Of a stretch of DNA of 10,652 bases, positions 1-6,607 are shown piece by piece (position 1 is the stretch's first letter; each line of letters opens with the position of its first letter). This stretch comes from Thermoplasmatota archaeon. GTDB lineage: Archaea > Thermoplasmatota > Thermoplasmata > RBG-16-68-12 > JAGMCJ01. Location: NCBI GenBank assembly GCA_022848825.1, contig JAJISH010000142.1:1-10652 (forward strand), read 5' to 3'. The position numbers were made by a program, and so were the translations under genes. The notes under the pieces are model-generated. The model saw only the letters and a list, made by a program, of their open reading frames with translations. It searched no databases and was not told the DNA's origin.

Positions 1-1051
1 TGCTCTCGCCAAACCTCTTCATCTTGTTCAGCGCGTTTCCAATGTTGTTCCATGCGATCTCATAGTCCGAGTTGACCCGAATCGCTTCGAAGAAGTAAGG
101 AATGGACTCCTCGTACTTGCCCAGATTGTAGTAGGCGTTCCCGATGTTGTTCCAGAGAACCTCATCGTCCTTGTCCATCTCGAGGGCCCTCTCGTAGCAT
201 TCGATGGCCTTCTCCAGTTCGTCCATCCCGTGATAGGTGTAGCCCTTGTTGTACCAGGCGTGTTTGTAACCCGGTCTGATCTCAAGCGCCTCGTCATAGC
301 ATTTCAGCGCCTCGTCGAAGATCCCCAGCATGAAGAACGTGAACCCCTTGTTGTTCCAGGCCTCGGCGTTCGCGGGGTCCAACTCCAGCGCCTTGTCATA
401 GCAGTCTATCGCCTCTTCGAACCTTTCGAGAGCGTAAAGGACGTTGCCCATCCCGTTCCAGGCATCGGCGAAGTCGGGGTCGATCTCGACCGTAATCTCG
501 TAGGCCTCCTTGGCCTTCTCGAACCGCCCGACGTCCTCGAGGAGCGAGGCCTTGCGGAACCAAGCCGCCTTGTCACTAGGATCCTCCTTCACCATCTGGT
601 TGTAGACGTCCACGGCCCGTCTGACCTTTCCTGCCTGGGCGAGGGCCAACGCCTTGTCATATCTTGCCAGCTTGTAGTTGGGGTCGATGCTGATGGCCTT
701 GTCGTAGCACTTGACCGCCTCGTCATAGGCACTCAGATACGAGTGCGCATTGCCCATGTTATACCATGCAATCTCGTACTCCGGGCTGAGGGCCACCGCC
801 CGCTCGTAGCACTCAAGCGCCGCCCTGTGCTCACCCAAAGAATCCAGTGCCACGCCTTTGTTGTTGAAGACGACTTCGTCATCAAAACCGAGCTCGACCG
901 CCTTGTCATAGCGGGACACCGCATCTCGGTAGTTCCTCTCATCACATAGGATGTTGCCCCGAAGAAACTCCTCCTCCGCTCTGCGCCTGTCTGTGGCCTT
1001 CTTCCCTGTGACGACCAGAAGGTTGAACGCCGAAGCTGTGGGCAGCCGCAT
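1..1051 (-). CDS. TPR-repeat protein, 3' end cut by window edge
   Basis: Reading the minus strand from about 1075 to position 2 gives one open frame with no stop, so the C-terminus lies outside the window. After a short N-terminal stretch (MRLPTASAFNLLVVTGKK) come nine complete 34-residue tetratricopeptide repeats and the start of a tenth. Each has the TPR pattern, with motifs such as AWNNKG or AWYNMGN in helix A and CYDKALELDP in helix B. TPR arrays form superhelical scaffolds that bind other proteins; the partner cannot be told from sequence. No signal peptide or other domain is visible in this part. Two in-frame ATGs are possible. The one at 1051 is preferred because the TTTAAA box at 1078-1083 lies about 29 bases upstream, giving a nearly leaderless mRNA; for the ATG at 1075 the same box would be far too close. 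The gene is divergent from egsA. The TPR assignment is secure, the function unknown. Confidence 0.9.
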   Translation of the reverse strand, partial: MRLPTASAFNLLVVTGKKATDRRRAEEEFLRGNILCDERNYRDAVSRYDKAVELGFDDEVVFNNKGVALDSLGEHRAALECYERAVALSPEYEIAWYNMGNAHSYLSAYDEAVKCYDKAISIDPNYKLARYDKALALAQAGKVRRAVDVYNQMVKEDPSDKAAWFRKASLLEDVGRFEKAKEAYEITVEIDPDFADAWNGMGNVLYALERFEEAIDCYDKALELDPANAEAWNNKGFTFFMLGIFDEALKCYDEALEIRPGYKHAWYNKGYTYHGMDELEKAIECYERALEMDKDDEVLWNNIGNAYYNLGKYEESIPYFFEAIRVNSDYEIAWNNIGNALNKMKRFGES

Positions 1052-1076
1052 CACCAGAGTCAAGAGAGAGTCCATC

Positions 1077-1096
1077 TTTTAAATGTTGTCTCGAGA
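1077..1096 (-). promoter_or_regulatory. Probable TATA promoter of the TPR gene
   Basis: The minus strand reads CATTTAAAAG here. The A/T core is centred about 29 bases upstream of the ATG at 1051, the spacing expected for a nearly leaderless archaeal transcript. Just upstream, where a BRE would sit, is the perfect 8-bp palindrome TCTCGAGA (1089-1096). No Shine-Dalgarno sequence precedes either possible ATG. This is a motif and spacing inference only. Confidence 0.45.
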
Positions 1097-1221
1097 TTCT
1101 GGAGCGGGATACTGGAAATCGGGCGGCAATCGAGAGCGGTTGACTGCGATCATGGGCCTTTCGGCCTTTGCACCCAACAAGCGCTCCCTTTGCATATCTG
1201 GCTACCCGAAGTCAAGTTGGT

Positions 1222-1274
1222 CATTATTAAATACTCGGAGAATCATCTGCACATTCCCAGAGCCTCCAAGGAGA
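1222..1274 (+). promoter_or_regulatory. egsA promoter and ribosome binding site
   Basis: An A/T-rich box, CATTATTAAATAC (1222-1234), is followed about 27 bases later by a likely transcription start near 1254. The Shine-Dalgarno-like AAGGAGA is at 1268-1274, seven bases before the TTG at 1282. The box and the ribosome binding site together support TTG 1282 as the egsA start. Confidence 0.5.
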
Positions 1275-1281
1275 GAACCAC

Positions 1282-2367
1282 TTGTCGGCGCATCACACGA
1301 ACAACGTAGAGGACTTCACGAAATCCAAGGCCATGGAGTTGCCCAGGAAGGTTGTCATCGGACACAGTGCGATCCTCGAGGTTGGGAGCGTGTCCGCTGA
1401 GTTGAACATAGGAAGCAAAGCCTTGATTGTTTGCGACCCTACCACCAAGGGGATCGCCGGAGACGAAGTCGCTGAGATACTCCGTGGAGAGAATTTCTCT
1501 GCTGAGCACTACGTCATCGAGGATGCCTCCATGGAAATCGTCGACTCGGCGGCGGACCGCTTGACCGACGGTGGCTTCGACTTCGTGCTCGGCGTAGGCG
1601 GGGGCAGGCCCATCGACGTAGCGAAGTGCTCCTCGAACAAGGTCGACTTGCCCTTCCTGAGCGTTCCCACCGCAGCCTCCCACGACGGCATCGTTTCATC
1701 AAGAGGATCTATCAACAGTGATGGCGGGAAGAGGTCTGTGGCGGCCCGCACGCCCCTGGCGGTGATAATGGACACTGCGATTCTGGCAGAGTCCCCCTAC
1801 AAGCTCCTGGCGGCCGGCTGCGGGGACATCATATCCAACTCCACGGCGGTGAAGGACTGGATACTTGCAAGGAAGCTCAAGAATGAGTACTTCAGCAGTT
1901 ACGCGGCCTCCCTGTCCAGGATGACCGCCAGTCTGCTTATCGAGAATGCAGGATCAATCAAACCCAGGTTGGAGGAATCCGCCTGGTTCGTGGCTAAGGC
2001 GTTGGTATCTTCCGGCGTCGCAATGAGTATAGCGGGAAGTTCACGTCCCGCAAGCGGGTCAGAACACAAATTCTCCCACGCCCTGGACAGACTAGCGAAG
2101 AAACCAGGACTGCACGGCGAACAGTGCGGCGTGGGAACGATCATGATGATGTACCTTCATGGTGGGGATTGGGAAAGGATTCGAGAGGCGCTGCTCACGA
2201 TCGGCGCACCCACCACCGCCCGGAGCCTCGGCGTCACGGACGACGAGATAATCGAGGCGTTGGTTCACGCACACGAGGTCAACAAGGAGAGATACACGAT
2301 CCTCGGCGATGGAGGACTGACCCACGAGGCCGCAGAACATCTGGCCTCGATCACGAAAGTAATCTAA
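1282..2367 (+). CDS. egsA: sn-Glycerol-1-phosphate dehydrogenase
   Basis: This 361-residue cytosolic enzyme reduces dihydroxyacetone phosphate to sn-glycerol-1-phosphate with NAD(P)H, the first committed step of archaeal ether-lipid backbone synthesis. It belongs to the iron/zinc-containing alcohol and glycerol dehydrogenase superfamily. The nucleotide-binding loop GVGGGRPIDVAK lies at about residues 104-115. The likely zinc ligands are Asp182 (GCGDIISN), His262 (SGSEHKFSH) and His278 (LHGEQCG), each in the expected family motif. The length is normal. The start is taken as TTG 1282 because AAGGAGA lies seven bases upstream; ATG 1333, just before ELPRKVVIGH, has no such site, and family members commonly carry a short extension before this LPR motif. 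The gene is followed after 13 bases by the UPF0179 gene, so the two are probably cotranscribed. The identification is strong and marks the DNA as archaeal. Confidence 0.96.
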   Translation: MSAHHTNNVEDFTKSKAMELPRKVVIGHSAILEVGSVSAELNIGSKALIVCDPTTKGIAGDEVAEILRGENFSAEHYVIEDASMEIVDSAADRLTDGGFDFVLGVGGGRPIDVAKCSSNKVDLPFLSVPTAASHDGIVSSRGSINSDGGKRSVAARTPLAVIMDTAILAESPYKLLAAGCGDIISNSTAVKDWILARKLKNEYFSSYAASLSRMTASLLIENAGSIKPRLEESAWFVAKALVSSGVAMSIAGSSRPASGSEHKFSHALDRLAKKPGLHGEQCGVGTIMMMYLHGGDWERIREALLTIGAPTTARSLGVTDDEIIEALVHAHEVNKERYTILGDGGLTHEAAEHLASITKVI

Positions 2368-2380
2368 CAGGGGGTGAAAG

Positions 2381-2809
2381 ATGATGGTCCTAGTCACTCT
2401 CATCGGCGAGAGGCAGGTCAAAGAAGGAAACGAGTTTGTGTATAGTGGACCCCTTTCTGAGTGCAAAGACTGCAGGCTCAAGGGAGTCTGCTTCAACCTC
2501 GAAGCGGGAAAGAGATATCGGATCAGTTCAGTGAGGAGGTTGCACCACAGCTGCAGAGTCCATGAGGACGGCGTACGTGTCGTCGAGGTGGAGATCGTCC
2601 CCATCGATGCCACCGTCAATACGAAGACCGCGGTCGAGGGCTCTACGGTGACGCTTGAGTTCCCAGAATGTGGGGAAATCGGTTGCGAGCACTATCGGCT
2701 CTGTCATCCTCTGGGGTTGAAAGACCGCCAGAAGGTCACGATCATTGAAGTGAAGAAGAAGGTCAAGTGTCCTCGGAAGCGCTCGCTCAAGATGGTCAAA
2801 CTGGCCTGA
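2381..2809 (+). CDS. UPF0179 family cysteine-rich protein
   Basis: This 142-residue soluble protein matches the uncharacterised archaeal UPF0179 family in length and motifs. It has eight cysteines: C28-x2-C31-x5-C37, C58, C97-x4-C102-x5-C108 and C130. Several adjacent residues are conserved-looking (GPLSECKDC, HHSCRVH, GCEHYRLCHP). The clustering suggests metal or iron-sulfur binding, which is inference. The C-terminus is very basic (KKKVKCPRKRSLK), which could contact nucleic acid. The start is ATG 2381 or the adjacent ATG 2384. The GGGGGTGA at 2370-2377 is three bases from the first and six from the second, so 2384 may be the true start. It lies 13 bases behind egsA, probably in one operon, and its last 14 bases overlap the 3' end of convergent moeA. 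Function unknown. Confidence 0.88.
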   Translation: MMVLVTLIGERQVKEGNEFVYSGPLSECKDCRLKGVCFNLEAGKRYRISSVRRLHHSCRVHEDGVRVVEVEIVPIDATVNTKTAVEGSTVTLEFPECGEIGCEHYRLCHPLGLKDRQKVTIIEVKKKVKCPRKRSLKMVKLA

Positions 2810-4013
2810 AGAGCTTAACGCGAACGATCTCTCCCTTCTCGACGAGCTCCGTGTTTATCGGAATCTCAATGTAGCCGTCAGCGTCCGCGAGACTGGTGAT
2901 GGCCCCGGACTCCTTGTAGACCGGTACCGCCTCTTCTTCCTCGATTCTGACCGTGAGCAGCTGCAACCTGCCCAGACTTGAGACGACCCGTCTGGAGATC
3001 GGAACGTCCATATGGCGCTCGTTCTCCGGCGGGACCCTTGCCATCTTTCTGAGGACAGGAGCGAGGAGCGTGTAGGCGTTCGTCAGACAGGACGCTGGAT
3101 AGCCAGGCATCCCCACGACAAGCTTGCCATCGACCTCCCCGCAGAGCGTCGGCTTCCCTGGCTTCACCTGTATGCCGTGGAACAGTATCTCCCCCCGTTC
3201 TTTGAGGATGTCCACGAGGATGTCCGTCTCGCCCACGGAGCTCCCGCCAGAGAAGAGGACAAGATCCTCGGAGAGTGCCTCATGGAGCGCCTTCCGCAAG
3301 GCCTCGAGTTCGTCCAAAACGATTCCCCAGGGGCGGGGCGTGCAACCGTTCAGGAGAGCGACTTGGGAGAGCGTGTAGGTGTTGATGTCGTAGACCTGAC
3401 CCTCCTGCAGGTCCGCTCCAGGCGGCGCGACCTCGGCCCCCGTCGGGACTATGGCAACTGTTGGCCGCTCAAAGACGCTTAGCTTTTCGATCCCCAGGGC
3501 GGCAGCGACGCCGACGTTCGACGGGTCCAGATACGCCCCGGGCTTCATGACGCTTTGACCCGCCTTGATGTCCTCGCCCCTCTTGGAAACATCCTGACCA
3601 GGGTGGACGGGTGCGAAGATCTTGACGGTGTCGTCCGTGACCTCGGTGTTCTCCACCTTCACGATCGCATCCACGCCGTCAGGGAGCTTGGCGCCGGTCG
3701 CGATCTCGATGCACTCTTCGTTCTTGACGACTGCGCCAGATGGGTGCCCCGCCAGTGACTTCCCAACAACGCGGAGCTCCACGGGATCGAACTTCCCCGC
3801 CGGGAACGTGTCCTCTGCCCTCACGGCGAACCCGTCCATGGCCGAGCGGTCAAAGGGCGGCACGTCCATATCCGAGACGATCTCCCGAGCCAGGACCCGC
3901 CCGCCAACGTCTCCGATGGATATCTCTTCCTTCCTTTCGACCTGCCTGACGCTCTTGAGCATGATCGTCTCGGCGTCCTCGAGGGACAACAGCTTGGTGA
4001 AGGGGCGCATCAT
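2796..4013 (-). CDS. moeA: Molybdopterin molybdenumtransferase MoeA
   Basis: This 405-residue protein is the MoeA-type enzyme that inserts molybdate (or tungstate) into adenylylated molybdopterin, the last step of basic cofactor synthesis. The N-terminal signature PPFDRSAMDGFA is at residues 52-63; Asp60 corresponds to the catalytic Asp59 of E. coli MoeA. The central Mog-like molybdopterin-binding domain follows, with PTGAEVAPPG near residue 190, LFSGGSSVGETDI near 255 and KPGKPTLCGE near 283. GMPGYPASC and the small C-terminal beta domain complete it. Length is normal, and no fused PBP-like domain is present. It is the last gene of the moa operon. ATG 4013 overlaps the moaB stop as ATGA, and GGAG lies eight bases upstream. 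Mo versus W specificity cannot be read from sequence. Its end overlaps the UPF0179 gene by 14 bases. Confidence 0.95.
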   Translation of the reverse strand: MMRPFTKLLSLEDAETIMLKSVRQVERKEEISIGDVGGRVLAREIVSDMDVPPFDRSAMDGFAVRAEDTFPAGKFDPVELRVVGKSLAGHPSGAVVKNEECIEIATGAKLPDGVDAIVKVENTEVTDDTVKIFAPVHPGQDVSKRGEDIKAGQSVMKPGAYLDPSNVGVAAALGIEKLSVFERPTVAIVPTGAEVAPPGADLQEGQVYDINTYTLSQVALLNGCTPRPWGIVLDELEALRKALHEALSEDLVLFSGGSSVGETDILVDILKERGEILFHGIQVKPGKPTLCGEVDGKLVVGMPGYPASCLTNAYTLLAPVLRKMARVPPENERHMDVPISRRVVSSLGRLQLLTVRIEEEEAVPVYKESGAITSLADADGYIEIPINTELVEKGEIVRVKLFRPV

Positions 4014-4507
4014 TTCTCGAGCTCCCCCACGATGTGTGATATCTCGGGCAGGATTAGTTCCCTCATCGCCAGCTTGACCGCGCCCTCTGACCCCGGCAGA
4101 CAGAATATGACCGTTGCCCCAATCGTGCCGGCGACGGCCCTGCTCACGATGGTGGCGGAGCCTATCTCACGGTAACTGAGGTGTCGGAAGAGTTCACCGA
4201 ACCCGCTGAGTTTCCTCTCGAAAAGGGGCTCGACGACGTCGACCGTGATGTCTTTCTTGGAGACCCCGGTCCCGCCGCTGACCACGACGACCTGGGAACT
4301 CTCCAAGGCCGCCTCCAGAGCGTCAGCGACGGACGTCGCGCTGTTGGGGACGATTCTGTAGTCTGTTATCTCGTGGCCTGCGTCCTGGAGAAGCTGGTTT
4401 ATCGTGCTGCCCGACTTGTCCGTCTGAGCTTTCCTGGTGTCGCTGGTCACGATGATGGCGCATCTGACCTTCTCCGGTCCTTTCCTTCTGTGCTCCTCGA
4501 GACCCAT
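4010..4507 (-). CDS. moaB: MoaB/Mog family molybdopterin adenylyltransferase
   Basis: This is a MoCF-domain protein of about 165 residues. In archaea such MoaB proteins act as molybdopterin adenylyltransferases, activating molybdopterin with ATP before MoeA adds the metal. Visible motifs are AIIVTSDTR at the N-terminus, the substrate-binding loop VVVSGGTGVSKKDIT followed by VDVVEPLFERKLSGFGELFR, then SRAVAGTIG and FCLPGSEGAV. A longer reading begins at GTG 4510, but ATG 4507 is preferred: AGGTGA lies four bases before the ATG and only one base before the GTG. With this choice the moaC stop and moaB start share one base (TGATG). The end overlaps moeA by four bases, so the two partner enzymes are probably translationally coupled. 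MogA is the alternative name for the same biochemical role. Confidence 0.93.
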   Translation of the reverse strand: MGLEEHRRKGPEKVRCAIIVTSDTRKAQTDKSGSTINQLLQDAGHEITDYRIVPNSATSVADALEAALESSQVVVVSGGTGVSKKDITVDVVEPLFERKLSGFGELFRHLSYREIGSATIVSRAVAGTIGATVIFCLPGSEGAVKLAMRELILPEISHIVGELEK

Positions 4508-4938
4508 CACTTCACCTTTGAGATTACCCTTATGCCCTCGATCCTTGTATGGGGATACTGCCCCGCTTGATCCTTCTCAAGATACTTCACCATGTCCCAG
4601 AACGTGAGGAGAGCAACGGTGACGCCGACCAGCGACTCCATCTCGACCCCCGTCTTGTAGTGTGCCTTGACCCGGCACTCGCATCGCACCCTGTCATCCA
4701 GGACCTCGAGCTCGACCGCCACGTTCGTGAGGGGGATTGGGTGACAGAATGGGATTATGCGGGGTGTGTCCTTGACCGCCTGGATCGCGGCTACCTCGCT
4801 GGTCTTCACCGGGTCGCCTTTCTTCGTCTGGCCCGCTCGGACTACCTTCAGCGTCCCGTCCCTGAGTAGCAGGAAGCCCTCCGAAACGGCCTCGCGGCTG
4901 GTACTGGTCTTGTCCTGAATATCGACCATTCCGCCCAT
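4507..4938 (-). CDS. moaC: Cyclic pyranopterin monophosphate synthase MoaC
   Basis: This 143-residue enzyme converts the MoaA product 3',8-cyclo-7,8-dihydro-GTP into cyclic pyranopterin monophosphate (cPMP). The family landmarks are all present: MVDI at the N-terminus, IPFCHPIPL at residues 62-70, and KTGVEMESLVGVTVALLT running into FWDMVK. Lys56 (QAVKDT), Asp115 and Lys118 (WDMVK) match the catalytic Lys51, Asp128 and Lys131 of E. coli MoaC. The protein is slightly shorter than bacterial homologues. ATG 4938 follows the moaE TAG directly, with AAGGAGA six bases upstream inside the end of moaE. The next ATG, at MVDI, would place that site too far away. It is the fourth gene of the operon. Confidence 0.95.
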   Translation of the reverse strand: MGGMVDIQDKTSTSREAVSEGFLLLRDGTLKVVRAGQTKKGDPVKTSEVAAIQAVKDTPRIIPFCHPIPLTNVAVELEVLDDRVRCECRVKAHYKTGVEMESLVGVTVALLTFWDMVKYLEKDQAGQYPHTRIEGIRVISKVK

Positions 4939-5307
4939 CTATATCTCCTTCTTCCACAAAGGAACGGTCCTCTTAACCTCTTCTAGCGCCCACTCCGTCG
5001 CGGCGAAGGCGTCGGACCTGTGCGCGGCGGATGAGGCGATGAATGTGATATTGTCGCCCAAGGCGAGCGTTCCAATCCTGTGGACGATGGCAATGTCCAG
5101 GATCTCGAACCGCTTCTTTGCGGCTTTGGCTATTTCCCTCAGCCTTTCCAGGGCCATCTCTTCGTACGCCTCGACCTCGAGCCCCGAGGCGACGTCCGGG
5201 TCCCTCCTCACGACGCCAAGAAAGCTCACCACGGCCCCTGCCTCAGGGGCCTTCAACGCGTTGATTATCTCTTCGGGAGAGATGTCCTCGTTCTGAATGG
5301 ATATCAA
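4939..5307 (-). CDS. moaE: Molybdopterin synthase catalytic subunit MoaE
   Basis: This 122-residue large subunit of MPT synthase transfers two sulfurs from the MoaD thiocarboxylate to cPMP, making molybdopterin. Family motifs include AGAVVSFLGVVR near the N-terminus, LEVEAYEEMA, IVHRIG and AAHRSDAFAATEWALEEVK. Lys112 and Lys119 in VKRTVPLWKKE have the same seven-residue spacing as the catalytic Lys119 and Lys126 of E. coli MoaE. The protein stops two residues after the WKKE motif, so it lacks the C-terminal tail of the roughly 150-residue bacterial enzyme. Translation seems to begin at TTG 5307, which follows the moaD TGA without a gap. The last bases of moaD (GGTGGT) are the only Shine-Dalgarno-like signal, so coupling to moaD is likely. 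That suits a 1:1 complex. Its stop abuts the moaC ATG. Confidence 0.94.
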   Translation of the reverse strand: MISIQNEDISPEEIINALKAPEAGAVVSFLGVVRRDPDVASGLEVEAYEEMALERLREIAKAAKKRFEILDIAIVHRIGTLALGDNITFIASSAAHRSDAFAATEWALEEVKRTVPLWKKEI

Positions 5308-5553
5308 TCAACCACCGGTCACTGGCGGTAGGATCCCGACCTCATCCCCGTCACTGAGTGTTGCGCCAGGGTCGGCATATTCCTTGTTGACGGAGTAGAT
5401 CATGGAATCCCTGTGGGCCTTCAGTCTCGGATACTTGCCCAACAGCTCGGTCACGATGTCCTCCACCGTTGAGCCTGCTCCGACCTCCATGACAATGTCT
5501 CTCTCACCGACAACCTCGCGGAAGGTCGCGAACAGCTTCAAGTGTATCCTCAT
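5308..5553 (-). CDS. moaD: Molybdopterin synthase sulfur carrier MoaD
   Basis: This 81-residue ubiquitin-fold protein carries sulfur as a C-terminal thiocarboxylate for MPT synthase. Evidence is the beta-grasp pattern MRIHLKLFATFREVVG, the conserved segment SDGDEVGILPPVTGG, and the terminal Gly80-Gly81 that must be adenylylated by an E1-like MoeB enzyme. No MoeB gene lies in the window, so activation must come from elsewhere in the genome. The ATG at 5553 overlaps the moaA stop as ATGA, and GGTGG lies five bases upstream. It directly precedes moaE, its complex partner. A role as a tRNA-thiolation or SAMP-type modifier is possible for archaeal homologues, but position in the operon points to MoaD. 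Confidence 0.93.
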   Translation of the reverse strand: MRIHLKLFATFREVVGERDIVMEVGAGSTVEDIVTELLGKYPRLKAHRDSMIYSVNKEYADPGATLSDGDEVGILPPVTGG

Positions 5554-6473
5554 TTGGCCACCCAGTAAGGTCTCCGTTTCCTAATCGCTTCCTCGAACAG
5601 GGCGAGCAGCTCGCTATCCGAGGCTCCTGCCCGAAGCGGGGAGAGGAAATCTATCATTCCGTCACCGGTCATCAGACAGGGTTTCAGCATGCCGTTCGAG
5701 GTCGCCCTGATGCGGGTGCAGTTCATGCAGAAGCTTTCCCTTCCCACAGATCTCACGATTTCCACACTAACTGTGGAGCCGTTGTGGGGAACTGTGTACC
5801 TCCTCCGATCATGAAGCTCGTTTCTCTCCAGGCGTGTCGCGCACGCCGCGAGGGAGGTCTCTATCTCACCGAGCGGGCAGAAGTACCCCCGGAGTCCGTC
5901 ACCGCCATTTCCGTCCACGGGGCTCAGCTCGATTAGCTGTAGAATCGCCCCTTTTGAGCTTGCGAAATCGAGAAGTTGTGGCAGGTGTGAGATGTTCATG
6001 CCATTGAGCATGACCATGTTTATCTTGAGAGGTCTGAGACCCACCTCGATAGCTCTGTCGATCCCGTGAATGACGCTGTCTATCTCATCCGCCCCGGTAA
6101 TTCTCTCATACAGCTTTGGGTCCAGCGTGTCCAGACTCACGTTAATTCTGTCCAGGCCCGCCTGTTTCAGATCCTCTGCCCGAGAGGCGAGGAGTGTGCC
6201 GTTCGTCGTCATAGAGACCTCATCGAAAATCTCCGCCCCTGTGTGCACGAGTTCGACGATATCTTCTCTCATGAGTGGCTCACCTCCAGTGATCTTGAGC
6301 TTCTTGATTTCCACGGCACGTGCGATTTCGAAGAGTTTACGGATCTCTTCGGCGGTCATCTCTGCGTCTGATGTTGATTGGCCTTCATGATGACAGTAGA
6401 AGCATCTCTGGTCACATCCCGTCGTAACGGAGAGCCTGAGGCTTGTAACGCGTCTTCCAAAGGTGTCATGCAT
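5550..6473 (-). CDS. moaA: GTP 3',8-cyclase MoaA (radical SAM)
   Basis: This 307-residue radical S-adenosylmethionine enzyme catalyses the first step of Moco synthesis, rearranging GTP to 3',8-cyclo-7,8-dihydro-GTP. The N-terminal cluster motif is C20-x3-C24-x2-C27 (TTGCDQRCFYC), followed by the SAM-binding segment TGGEP at residues 62-66. The C-terminal substrate-binding 4Fe-4S cluster is ligated by C249-x2-C252-x13-C266 (CMNCTRIRATSNGMLKPC). Both clusters are thus complete. The protein ends PYWVAK, not with the double glycine of E. coli MoaA. The start MHDTFGRRVTSLRLSVT fits the family start well. There is no Shine-Dalgarno sequence; a TATA box 28 bases upstream suggests a leaderless transcript. 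It is the first gene of the operon and overlaps moaD by four bases. Confidence 0.96.
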   Translation of the reverse strand: MHDTFGRRVTSLRLSVTTGCDQRCFYCHHEGQSTSDAEMTAEEIRKLFEIARAVEIKKLKITGGEPLMREDIVELVHTGAEIFDEVSMTTNGTLLASRAEDLKQAGLDRINVSLDTLDPKLYERITGADEIDSVIHGIDRAIEVGLRPLKINMVMLNGMNISHLPQLLDFASSKGAILQLIELSPVDGNGGDGLRGYFCPLGEIETSLAACATRLERNELHDRRRYTVPHNGSTVSVEIVRSVGRESFCMNCTRIRATSNGMLKPCLMTGDGMIDFLSPLRAGASDSELLALFEEAIRKRRPYWVAK

Positions 6474-6607
6474 CGGGTTTCAGATATTTGTCCAGAGAAT
6501 AAACCTTTCGTATGGGAGACCCCTTCATTTCCTGTGGAGATGGAATCGTGTTCTTCTGTAACTAGCAGGGAAAACGCTGATACTATAGTGACCAAGAGGA
6601 TGATCAT
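6356..6607 (-). CDS. Doubtful small membrane-anchored ORF overlapping moaA
   Basis: This frame encodes 83 residues and starts with an ATG that overlaps the preceding gene's stop as ATGA, the same junction style used in the moa operon. Its N-terminus, MIILLVTIVSAFSLLVTEE, looks like a signal peptide or single membrane helix. The last 118 bases run through the 5' end of moaA in another frame, where the sequence is constrained by MoaA, and the remainder shows no recognisable motif. GGAG lies 14 bases upstream, too far to be convincing. It also spans the predicted moaA promoter. It may be a real short gene, a decayed 3' extension of its neighbour's operon, or chance. Low confidence. Confidence 0.2.
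   Translation of the reverse strand: MIILLVTIVSAFSLLVTEEHDSISTGNEGVSHTKGLFSGQISETRCMTPLEDALQASGSPLRRDVTRDASTVIMKANQHQTQR
6497..6505 (-). promoter_or_regulatory. moaA operon TATA box (leaderless start)
   Basis: The minus strand reads GGTTTATTC here, preceded by purine-rich CGAAA as a possible BRE. Its centre is about 28 bases upstream of the first base of the moaA ATG (6473), which would place the transcript start at or next to that ATG. No Shine-Dalgarno sequence precedes moaA, in agreement. It is the only promoter-like signal I see for the six-gene operon. Confidence 0.55.
6518..6532. repeat. 15-bp inverted repeat, copy 1 (upstream of moaA)
   Basis: The plus strand reads GACCCCTTCATTTCC. 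The exact reverse complement occurs at 7047-7061, on the far side of the two-transmembrane protein gene. This copy lies 13 bases upstream of the moaA TATA box, a typical position for an activator site. On the plus strand it can also extend into a 9-bp hairpin (6524-6532 with 6536-6544, triloop TGT, two G-T pairs). Confidence 0.6.

Noticed and set aside
230..949. 239-codon open frame on the plus strand opposite the TPR gene
   Set aside because: It is the periodic antisense shadow of the TPR repeats; the repeated LVVxxxRLV pattern simply mirrors 34-residue repeats on the minus strand.
1083..1400. 105-codon plus-strand frame overlapping the egsA start
   Set aside because: It runs through the promoter region and into egsA in another frame, with no ribosome binding site or family motif.
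2092..2619. 175-codon minus-strand frame under egsA and the UPF0179 gene
   Set aside because: It is antisense to two well-supported genes and crosses their boundary, without recognisable domains.
3012..3482. 156-codon plus-strand frame within moeA
   Set aside because: It is antisense to the conserved molybdopterin-binding domain of MoeA and has no supporting features.
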